From positions 1 through 10,386 of the forward strand of contig CAJUAF010000036.1 in the NCBI GenBank assembly GCA_910584365.1: DNA of 10,386 nucleotides, given 5' to 3'. The stretch is from an uncultured Muribaculaceae bacterium (GTDB taxonomy: Bacteria > Bacteroidota > Bacteroidia > Bacteroidales > Muribaculaceae). The translations under genes and the position numbers were made by a program. Below the pieces are notes generated by a model, which saw only the letters and a list, made by a program, of their open reading frames with translations, ran no database searches and was not told where the DNA came from. Below are positions 1-6,067 of this stretch, one piece after another; the stretch's first letter is position 1; every line of letters starts with the position of its first letter.

Positions 1-91
1 GTCGGCCAAACTCTTCAGGGGTCAGAAACAAATTGTTTTCGGGGGTCAGATCAACTTTGGCCCCAGGGGTCATCCGCGCCTGGGTTTTCCA
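1..91. mobile_element. probable terminal repeat region of an IS21-family insertion sequence (partial, body off the left edge)
   Basis: GGGGTCA occurs at 18-24, 42-48 and 66-72, exactly 24 nt apart, with unrelated spacers. Read from the right, the minus strand begins TGGAAAACCCAGG at position 91 and then shows TGACCCC three times. IS21-family elements typically have multiple terminal repeats of this kind and ends beginning with TG, and GGGTCA-type repeats are common in Bacteroidetes and proteobacterial members. The istA/istB genes and the other end are not in the window, so neither the family nor the target duplication can be confirmed. The inferred boundary is 91/92. Frame 1 is open from 1 to 129, but its translation has no protein-like character, which fits noncoding IS end sequence. 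Confidence 0.45.
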
Positions 92-146
92 TTCTACACC
101 TGAGATTGCTTTATTTTGCCATTTTTTGATGGAAACGGACAAAATA

Positions 147-180
147 AAAATCGCTGAAATATCTGAATTTCAGCGATTTT
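147..180 (-). terminator. Rho-independent terminator of the tRNA gene
   Basis: A perfect 14-bp inverted repeat (147-160 with 167-180) encloses a 6-nt loop (161-166). It starts 24 nt past the 3' end of the minus-strand tRNA. Read on the minus strand it is followed by a U-rich tract (complement of the A-run at 141-146). The stem has a GC core (TCGCTGA) with A/T flanks, so it could also work in the plus direction. Confidence 0.8.
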
Positions 181-203
181 CTTAATTTGGTATTTTACCA
201 TCG

Positions 204-277
204 TGGTCCCACTTGGGCTTGAACCAAGGACTCCCTGATTATGAGTCAGGTGCTCTAACCAACTGAGCTATAGGACC
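204..277 (-). tRNA. tRNA with CAT anticodon, probably tRNA-Ile2 (lysidine-modified) rather than elongator tRNA-Met
   Basis: The minus strand folds into a complete 74-nt cloverleaf. The acceptor stem is GGTCCTA/TGGGACC with one T-G wobble. The D-arm is GCTC/GAGC, the anticodon stem CCTGA/TCAGG with loop CTCATAA, the T-arm CTTGG/CCAAG with loop TTCAAGC, and the discriminator is A. CCA is not encoded. A CAT anticodon fits initiator Met, elongator Met or Ile2. The paired first base pair (G1-C72) argues against initiator. The C4-G69 and C5-G68 pairs are those known in E. coli to mark Ile2 for the lysidine synthetase TilS, which favours Ile2 reading AUA. The Met/Ile2 choice is inference. A promoter at 314-345 and a terminator at 147-180 make this a single-gene transcript. 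Confidence 0.95.
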
Positions 278-313
278 CGGAACCTTATGTTAAAAAGGTG
301 CCTTTTGCGGGTA

Positions 314-345
314 CAAAGGTAAACATTTATTTTGAGGTATGCAAA
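314..345 (-). promoter_or_regulatory. Bacteroidetes primary-sigma promoter of the tRNA gene
   Basis: On the minus strand, TTTG (345-342) is followed by exactly 20 nt and TACCTTTG (321-314). This matches the Bacteroidetes -33 TTTG / -7 TAnnTTTG consensus. Transcription should start near 307, about 30 nt upstream of the mature tRNA 5' end at 277. Confidence 0.8.
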
Positions 346-378
346 TTTTTTGTTCATTGTAATATAAATTATTATCGC

Positions 379-409
379 CAAAGATTCCAAAGATTCCACA
401 AAGATTCCA
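379..409. repeat. three tandem copies of CAAAGATTC
   Basis: CAAAGATTC occurs at 379-387, directly again at 388-396, and after a 2-nt spacer (CA) at 399-407. It lies just upstream of the purine-rich block. Function unknown: replication slippage or a set of binding half-sites would look the same. Confidence 0.85.
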
Positions 410-586
410 ATAAGAAGTGCAACGGCCTTTCTCCTCTATACCTACTTTAATAGGAAGGTAGGAAGCGGAAAGACACAGGGAGAGACAGTGAAGGGTAATA
501 TAATATTAATGATAATAGGCAATCTTAGAAATGAGGTGATAAGGCAATACGTAATAATATGGTGGTTATAATCAGGGGTATTGGAT

Positions 587-607
587 GGGTGGGATGGAGG
601 GGAAGGG
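587..607 (+). other. predicted intramolecular G-quadruplex motif
   Basis: Four G-runs lie on the plus strand at 587-589, 591-593, 599-602 and 605-607, separated by loops of 1, 5 and 2 nt. This satisfies the usual G3+N1-7 rule. A further GGGTGGG follows at 620-626, so other run combinations are possible. This is a motif match; folding has not been shown. Confidence 0.6.
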
Positions 608-746
608 AGACCAAGAAGAGGGTGGGAATAGAGAATCGTTGATTAGGGGGCTAAAAGGCCGGTGAGGACTCTAAGTAAATCTGATCGGAAATTCGGATAT
701 GAAATTCAGATATGGAATCGGAATCCGAAATCAGTGCTTGAAATCA

Positions 747-775
747 GATCCTGACATCAGGATCAATATTTTTTT
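747..775 (+). terminator. terminator-like hairpin with no obvious gene upstream
   Basis: GATCCTGA (747-754) and TCAGGATC (757-764) form a perfect inverted repeat with a very tight centre, so the real loop is probably 4-6 nt. The sequence AATATTTTTTT follows at 765-775. It looks like a plus-strand Rho-independent terminator, yet nothing coding precedes it back to the tRNA. It could end an unrecognised small RNA, or insulate the promoter at 797-826 from upstream transcription. Confidence 0.5.
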
Positions 776-796
776 GTAGAAAATTCGGCTCATGAC

Positions 797-826
797 TTGG
801 AATATAAATTATTTTGATTAACTTTG
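797..826 (+). promoter_or_regulatory. Bacteroidetes primary-sigma promoter, probably for the LRR protein gene
   Basis: TTG (797-799), a 19-nt spacer and TAACTTTG (819-826) match the Bacteroidetes -33/-7 consensus. The predicted start is near 832. I saw no equally good match between here and the LRR start codon at 1427, so this is the best candidate for that gene and implies an unusually long leader. A promoter for an independent small RNA or short peptide remains possible. Confidence 0.65.
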
Positions 827-831
827 TGGAC

Positions 832-1426
832 AACAGTTCTCAGATTGTAGAAAGGTCTGGTTTTAATTACGAATATTAAGTGTTTGTTAAGAGCATAAAT
901 AAAAAACGACACCTTGTTTCTTCGGTAACACCGGAGGATGGCTCTTTAATGGCTGAAAATATATCCGGCATAACAAACACCTGTCATCAGTTCTGTTCAA
1001 AATTATATTCATGGCGCTTCGATTATCTGCGCTATCTTCGTATACAGGTTCCGCAGATATGGAATCTGATGCTTGCTGCCGGATTGAGATGATTTGGTGA
1101 CGTTCGGTCTTTCAGAGGACCGGATGGCTGATACGTCGTATCCCCGGGACGGGATATGGTGTTTTTTCCACAGTGTTTTCCCTTTATGCTTACTGCAGGA
1201 GGCTTAATGCCATAGCCGGGCGTTGTAATATGAGCAACCCATGTAATCATGGTGTGTCCGGCTGATAGGATATCCAGGCTAAGATGATATCCGGTAAAAC
1301 AGACAGTGCATCCGACAGATTATTCCCGACGATTTGTGAAAACCCTGCGGGAAGATTCCTGAAAGCTAAGGGACTGTAAGATTCAGATGAAGTTCTAACC
1401 TATAATACCAATTAAATATTCAGATT
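832..1426 (+). other. long (about 595 nt) leader or unannotated transcript upstream of the LRR gene
   Basis: No convincing gene is seen. Base composition is closer to coding DNA than the segment before it, especially after about 950. Short inverted repeats are present: CGGTC/GACCG at 1105-1109 and 1118-1122, and GGATATC/GATATCC at 1268-1274 and 1286-1292. A 70-codon frame (880-1092, GTG start) has no recognisable family or translation signal. The last 40 nt before the LRR start are A/T-rich, as usual for Bacteroidetes translation starts. It may be a regulatory 5' UTR, a decayed gene, or a separate short RNA. Confidence 0.45.
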
Positions 1427-4400
1427 ATGAGAAAAGTGTTTCTTATGCTCATGATGACGGCTGTCGGTTTTGGACTGCGAGGGCAGACCAAAACGGAGGT
1501 TAACGGCATTTTTTACGAATTGAATGCCTCGGCCTCGACAGCTTCGGTTATCAGCGGTTATCAGGCCGGAATCACCGAAGTTCCTTACGACGGTGTAATC
1601 ACAGTGCCGTCCACGTTTGTTTATGACGGCACGACCTACACTGTGACGAGCGTTGCCGACAGGGCCTTTCAGTATGCCACCTGTACGGAGGTTACCCTTC
1701 CGGCTTCCTGCACGACATCCGGGAGGTATACTTTCGACAGTATGTCCTCGCTGGTGAAACTTGACCTTGGAGGCATAAACAATCTTCTCGGCAATTCAAT
1801 CACTGGGTGTCCCGTGCTGAATGACCTTTATCTGGGCTATACCGGCGGAGTAGTCAGTACGGTAGGCGCGAGCATCACCTCGGCTATAAGAGACAACATG
1901 AACATCCATGTTCCTGCGGCGCTGCTGAATTCTTACAAAAGTTCATCCTTCTGGAACGTGGTCAAAGCTATTCTCACTCCCAATCAGGTACAGGCCGGAG
2001 AGCTTTACTATGAGTATAATCCGGAGGCCAAGACCGCGATGGTGCTTGCTCCTTACGAGATTCCGGGCAACGGCAAACCCACTCAGATTGGTCCTGCGGT
2101 AGAAGTTCCCGGCGCAATAACCATTGACGGGACCGAATACACGGTTACCAATCTCCAGGCCGGTGTATTCTACGATACTCCCAACGTTACTTCCGTCAAG
2201 TTCAACGAAGGGCTCAAAAACATAGAGTTCGAGACATTCTACGGCACAAAAGTCAGCGAAGTCACTTTCCCCAACACCCTGGAGAATCTCTCATACAACA
2301 ATTTCTATGCCTGCGCGTCGCTCTCGAAAGTGACTTTCGGCACAGGTATCAGGACAATCGGCGACAACACGTTCTACAACTGTCCGAAAATGACCGAACT
2401 GGTTGTTCTTGCCCAGGAGCCTCCCACACTGGAAGCCGGACGCACGGGCAATATGTTCAGTGCCACCTTCAACAAAGCCAATGTCACTCTGACAGTCCCC
2501 GCCGGAAAGATCGATGCCTACAAGGCTTCTCCAAACTGGAGCGGTTTCAAGGAGTATAAAGAGGCCGGAGGTACCCAACCGGTAGATAAATACGTAGCGG
2601 TCGACGGAATCTATTACGAACTGAATCCTGAGACGGCCACTGCAGCCGTGACCAGCGGTTACAAGGCTGGTATCACAGAAGTTCCATATTCCGGTGTCAT
2701 CACCATCCCTTCGACAATCAGCGTAAACGGCAATGATTATACGGTGACGAGCGTCGCAATGACGGCTTTCCAGTATGCTACCTGTACGGAAGTTGTCCTT
2801 CCTTCCACCTGCACCACTTTAGGCCGATATGCTTTCGACAATATGGCTTCACTGGTCAAACTCAATCTGGGAGGTGTCAGCGACCTGCCGGGTAATACCA
2901 TCACCTCCTGTCCGGCACTTGTGGATCTGTATCTGGGCTATGCCGGCGGAGTGGTAGGCACCGTGGGCGCCAGTCTTGCTTCCTCTTTAAAGGAAAATCT
3001 CAATGTCCATGTCCCTGACGCTCTCAAAGCGTCATATACCGCCGACAGCTTCTGGAAATCAGTCAAGGCTATTCTTGTAACAAATCAGGAACAGATCGGA
3101 GACCTTTATTATGAATACTATCCGGGTGCCAAAACCGCTATGGTGCTTGCTCCCTACGAGATCCCGGGTAACGGCAAACCCACTCAGATTGGTCCGACAG
3201 TGGAAGTTCCCGGCGCAATAACCGTCGACGGAACCGAATACACGGTCACCAATCTCCAGGCCGGTGTATTCTACGATACTCCCAACGTAACATCCGTCAA
3301 GTTCAACGAAGGGCTCAAAAACATAGAGTTCGAGACATTCTACGGTACAAAAGTCAGCGAAGTCATCTTCCCCAACACTCTGGAGAATCTCTCTTACAAC
3401 AATTTCTATGCCTGCACATCCCTCTCGAAAGTCACCTTCGGAACAGGTATAAAGACAATCGGCGACAATACGTTCTACTACTGTCCCGGTATGACCGAAT
3501 TGGTTGTCCTGGCTGAAGTGCCCCCCACGCTGGAGGCCGGCCGCTCGGGCAGCATCTTCAATGCCAACTTCAACAAAGCCAATGTAACCCTGACGGTTCC
3601 CGCCGGAAAAGTGGCGGCCTACAAGGCAACCCAGGACTGGAGCGGTTTCCAGGAATACAGAGAGTACGGTGTAGAACCTGACCCGACGCACGTTGTTGTG
3701 GATGGCATTTATTATGAACTGACAGATAAGCCGTATGATGGCGAGGAAGAGGAGGTGCTGCAGTGCTACGTGGAATCGCCCGTAAGATCAGGCTTGCCTG
3801 CCGGCGATGAATACAACGGAGTAATCACCATTCCCGAGACCATTACCTATAATACCCGGAAATATGTGGTTACGCAGATTAAAAACCAGTCCTTCTATAT
3901 GCAGAGCGAAGTGACGGAGGTAAAGATTCCCGCCACTGTCAAGGTGATCTGTATGCAGGCGTTCCAGGAATCCGGAATCACCACGGTGACGCTGCCCGCT
4001 ATACTGAACCGTATAGATAACAACGCATTCCGTCGCTGCTCCTCACTTAAGACAATGATAGCCCAGGGGCTGACACCTGCGGTCGTAGGGTCAGGTGCGT
4101 TCACTACAATCACCTCCACCTGTACGCTTTATGTCCCCCACGGTATGGTTAACACTTATAAAGCCGCTGACGGATGGAAAGATTTCCTGAACATAGAAGA
4201 AGATCCCGACAGCCCCGTCCTTCCCGCATCCGTAAGCATAGCAGGTAAACCCGAGGCCATGCTGGTAGGGGATAATGTGCAGCTTCAGGCAGTTATTCTT
4301 CCTGTGGATACTTCCGACAAGAGTGTGGAGTGGAAATCCCTGAATCCTGAGGTTGCCCAGGTGGATGAGACCGGTCTGGTAACCGCGCTTGCTCCCGGCA

Positions 4401-5875
4401 ACGCGCAGATCGAGGTTATCTGTAACGGTAACCGTGCCATAAGCATGATCGCGACATGGATATGTATGGCGAAAGAGGCCGTTGTGGACGGCATCAATTA
4501 CAGGTTCGAATATGTTGAAAAAGATAGAATCGCTGACGCATACGTTATCAACCCCGCTTCCGGCACATACACCGGTGATATAAATCTGCCGGCTCAGGTG
4601 CTGAATATGATTACGTTCAACGTGCGCGGTGTCAGCGACGGTGCCTTCGAGAATTGTACCGGAGTGACCTCTGTCTCCCTCCCTGCGGGGACTACTACGC
4701 TGGGCGCGGCATCGTTCCGTGGCTGCACGGCTCTCCACACTGTTACCGTCAACGCAATGACTCCTCCGACTTTCCCCGGATACACAGGGGCCGAAGAGCA
4801 GGAACCTTTCTCCGCCTCAACATACGAAACCTGTAAGCTCTATGTTCCGGCCGGTAGTTACGCCGCATACCGTGACGCCTCAGTCTGGAAGAAATTCAAG
4901 AATATCCGGGCTATCGGCGGAGATGAATATACGGAAGCCAATATCGACGGCATCCTTTATGCTCTCTATGATTTCTACGGAACCGCTACGGTGCTTCCCT
5001 CCGCCGACTACACCGGCGAGATTACAGTACCCGAATCCGTCACTTTCAGCAGTAAGGTCTACAATGTCACCGAGATACAGAAGGGCGCATTTGCCGGAAC
5101 CTCCATCGACATCCTGCGTCTGCCCGCCAACCTGAAAGCGATTCCTGATGAGATGGCTGCCAATTGCCCGAGCCTGATAAGCGTAGGCTTGCCCGACCAT
5201 CTCGAGACCATAGGCGTGAAAGCATTCTACGGTTCGACGAATATCCGTTTCATACGTTCGTATAACTTCGGAAAAGACAACAGCCTCGTTCCTCCTTCTT
5301 TCACAGCGACGGAAGAAAGCGATTACGGCAACGCGTTCTCTCCCGAAATCTGGCCCGACTGTATGCTTGTGGTTCCTGCAAGTATGTATGCCAATTACAA
5401 GGAGACCGTAGGATGGAAGAACTTCCGCTCCTTCGCCTACTGGCATGATTATGACGTGGCTCCAACCGCAGTGGAATTCCCCGGCACACATGAATATCTG
5501 CCGGAAAGCAGCGTCACTCTGACTCCCGCCACCACACCGGATAATGCCACCATACTGAACTTTGTAATCAAGACGGACAATCCCTCCGTGGCTTCTTACT
5601 CAGCCGGCAAAGATGCTGACGGAAAGACTGCGCTGATTGTCAACACTCTTGCCGAAGGTGAGGCCGAGGTGACGGTTTACATGAATCTTGTCAAGACCTC
5701 GTTCAAATTGACTGTCAGCAAAGAGGCCGGTATCGGCTCTGTGACTTCCGATGATAACCTCGACGTTCGCTATTTCAACCTTCAGGGAATAGAAATTAAG
5801 AATCCTGAACCCGGTACTGTCTGTGTAAAGGTAACCGGCGCTAAGGTCGAGAAGATAGTTTACACTGCCGAGTAA
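1427..5875 (+). CDS. secreted BspA-like leucine-rich-repeat surface protein with Big_2-type Ig domains
   Basis: This 1,482-residue protein begins with a typical signal peptide (residues 1-20, MRKVFLMLMM then AVGFG; probable cleavage near the Gln at 20). Five domains begin with a VDG-I-YYEL-like strand, at residues 25, 392, 758, 1020 and 1173. They carry BspA-type repeats (VTSV..AF....C..V.LP) and end in a VP....YK....W..F cap, found seven times (162, 357, 529, 724, 903, 1140, 1316). Residues about 930-1013 form a Big_2-like Ig domain (LVGDNVQLQAVILP, then VDETGLVTALAPG); about 1344-1432 look like a weaker second one. The tail (RYFNLQG...GTVCVKV) resembles C-terminal domains common in Bacteroidales secreted proteins, possibly a type IX secretion signal. 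Residues 25-391 and 392-758 are a tandem duplication. BspA relatives bind host matrix or other bacteria; the ligand here is unknown. No Shine-Dalgarno sequence is present; the start is chosen because it gives the signal peptide. Confidence 0.93.
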   Translation: MRKVFLMLMMTAVGFGLRGQTKTEVNGIFYELNASASTASVISGYQAGITEVPYDGVITVPSTFVYDGTTYTVTSVADRAFQYATCTEVTLPASCTTSGRYTFDSMSSLVKLDLGGINNLLGNSITGCPVLNDLYLGYTGGVVSTVGASITSAIRDNMNIHVPAALLNSYKSSSFWNVVKAILTPNQVQAGELYYEYNPEAKTAMVLAPYEIPGNGKPTQIGPAVEVPGAITIDGTEYTVTNLQAGVFYDTPNVTSVKFNEGLKNIEFETFYGTKVSEVTFPNTLENLSYNNFYACASLSKVTFGTGIRTIGDNTFYNCPKMTELVVLAQEPPTLEAGRTGNMFSATFNKANVTLTVPAGKIDAYKASPNWSGFKEYKEAGGTQPVDKYVAVDGIYYELNPETATAAVTSGYKAGITEVPYSGVITIPSTISVNGNDYTVTSVAMTAFQYATCTEVVLPSTCTTLGRYAFDNMASLVKLNLGGVSDLPGNTITSCPALVDLYLGYAGGVVGTVGASLASSLKENLNVHVPDALKASYTADSFWKSVKAILVTNQEQIGDLYYEYYPGAKTAMVLAPYEIPGNGKPTQIGPTVEVPGAITVDGTEYTVTNLQAGVFYDTPNVTSVKFNEGLKNIEFETFYGTKVSEVIFPNTLENLSYNNFYACTSLSKVTFGTGIKTIGDNTFYYCPGMTELVVLAEVPPTLEAGRSGSIFNANFNKANVTLTVPAGKVAAYKATQDWSGFQEYREYGVEPDPTHVVVDGIYYELTDKPYDGEEEEVLQCYVESPVRSGLPAGDEYNGVITIPETITYNTRKYVVTQIKNQSFYMQSEVTEVKIPATVKVICMQAFQESGITTVTLPAILNRIDNNAFRRCSSLKTMIAQGLTPAVVGSGAFTTITSTCTLYVPHGMVNTYKAADGWKDFLNIEEDPDSPVLPASVSIAGKPEAMLVGDNVQLQAVILPVDTSDKSVEWKSLNPEVAQVDETGLVTALAPGNAQIEVICNGNRAISMIATWICMAKEAVVDGINYRFEYVEKDRIADAYVINPASGTYTGDINLPAQVLNMITFNVRGVSDGAFENCTGVTSVSLPAGTTTLGAASFRGCTALHTVTVNAMTPPTFPGYTGAEEQEPFSASTYETCKLYVPAGSYAAYRDASVWKKFKNIRAIGGDEYTEANIDGILYALYDFYGTATVLPSADYTGEITVPESVTFSSKVYNVTEIQKGAFAGTSIDILRLPANLKAIPDEMAANCPSLISVGLPDHLETIGVKAFYGSTNIRFIRSYNFGKDNSLVPPSFTATEESDYGNAFSPEIWPDCMLVVPASMYANYKETVGWKNFRSFAYWHDYDVAPTAVEFPGTHEYLPESSVTLTPATTPDNATILNFVIKTDNPSVASYSAGKDADGKTALIVNTLAEGEAEVTVYMNLVKTSFKLTVSKEAGIGSVTSDDNLDVRYFNLQGIEIKNPEPGTVCVKVTGAKVEKIVYTAE
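1499..3700 (+). repeat. 1,101-bp in-frame tandem duplication inside the LRR gene
   Basis: Copy 1 (1499-2599) and copy 2 (2600-3700) align at a constant offset of 1,101 bp (367 codons) wherever checked. Identity is uneven. By hand count, 2101-2340 against 3202-3441 shows 17 mismatches in 240 bp (about 93% identity), while the first 60 bp (1499-1558 against 2600-2659) show 20 mismatches (about 67%). The high-identity part encodes the module containing LAPYEIPGNGKPTQIGP. Confidence 0.9.
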
Positions 5876-5910
5876 CGGGCGAGTGTTGATCGGACTTCCC
5901 GTTGAATAAG

Positions 5911-5938
5911 GAGGATGTTGTCTGACAGCATCTTCCTC
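5911..5938 (+). terminator. imperfect hairpin after the LRR gene
   Basis: GAGGATGTTG (5911-5920) pairs with CAGCAT-ctt-CCTC (5926-5938), with a 3-nt bulge and one G-T wobble. It starts 36 nt after the LRR stop codon. No T-tract follows directly, so it may be an accessory structure to the stronger hairpin downstream. Confidence 0.4.
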
Positions 5939-5953
5939 ATCCGGGCGAAAAAT

Positions 5954-5994
5954 AAGGTGATGTGCCAGAATTTTGAATTTTGACACATCACCTT
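5954..5994. terminator. bidirectional terminator between convergent LRR gene and receptor operon
   Basis: AAGGTGATGTG (5954-5964) pairs perfectly with CACATCACCTT (5984-5994). The pairing continues inward past one C/A mismatch (5966-5972 with 5976-5982), giving a long hairpin. It is followed by TTCATTTT on the plus strand and TATTTTTCGCC on the minus strand. Placed 78 nt after the plus-strand LRR stop and 73 nt past the minus-strand receptor stop, it can end both converging transcripts. Confidence 0.75.
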
Positions 5995-6067
5995 TCATTT
6001 TGGATATATGACAATGTGCGCTCCTCGCGCAGCAGTGCGGGGATTACGCGGAGTTGAAGGACATGGG

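Larger units (their letters stand above)
278..796. other. gene-free AT- and purine-rich intergenic segment
   Basis: No open frame of credible length or composition is visible on either strand. Apart from the tRNA promoter, the stretch contains a short tandem repeat (379-409), AT-rich sequence around 495-570, a G-rich plus-strand block (577-660), two near-repeats of GAAATTC-GG/AG-ATATG around 686-716, and a terminator-like hairpin (747-775). Its composition differs clearly from the neighbouring coding DNA. It may be spacer between a tRNA and an accessory gene, or may hide a small RNA; no TAnnTTTG promoter was found on the plus strand upstream of the hairpin. Confidence 0.6.

Noticed and set aside
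1..129. Open frame 1 reading from the left edge to TGA at 127-129
   Set aside because: The translation looks random, and the periodic GGGGTCA repeats explain the sequence better as an IS end.
360..430. Short direct repeats considered as a CRISPR array
   Set aside because: The repeat is only 9 nt and contiguous, without unique spacers of regular length, and no cas genes are present.
880..1092. 70-codon plus-strand open frame (GTG start; internal ATG at 949) just after the promoter at 797-826
   Set aside because: There is no recognisable family, signal peptide or membrane segment, the start is GTG, and nothing distinguishes it from chance. Kept only as part of the leader description.
1291..1425. 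Possible cobalamin riboswitch upstream of the LRR gene (GTGAAAACCCTGCGGG and GGGACTGTAAG)
   Set aside because: Only loose resemblance to the GGTGAAAATCC and CCACTGTA elements, the B12 box is not recognisable, and an LRR surface protein is not a typical target. A covariance-model search would settle it.
3059..3691. 210-codon minus-strand open frame inside the LRR gene (similar ones at 2291-2578, 4091-4738 and 4880-5491)
   Set aside because: Antisense shadows of the LRR repeats. They recur where the sense repeats recur and have no independent features.
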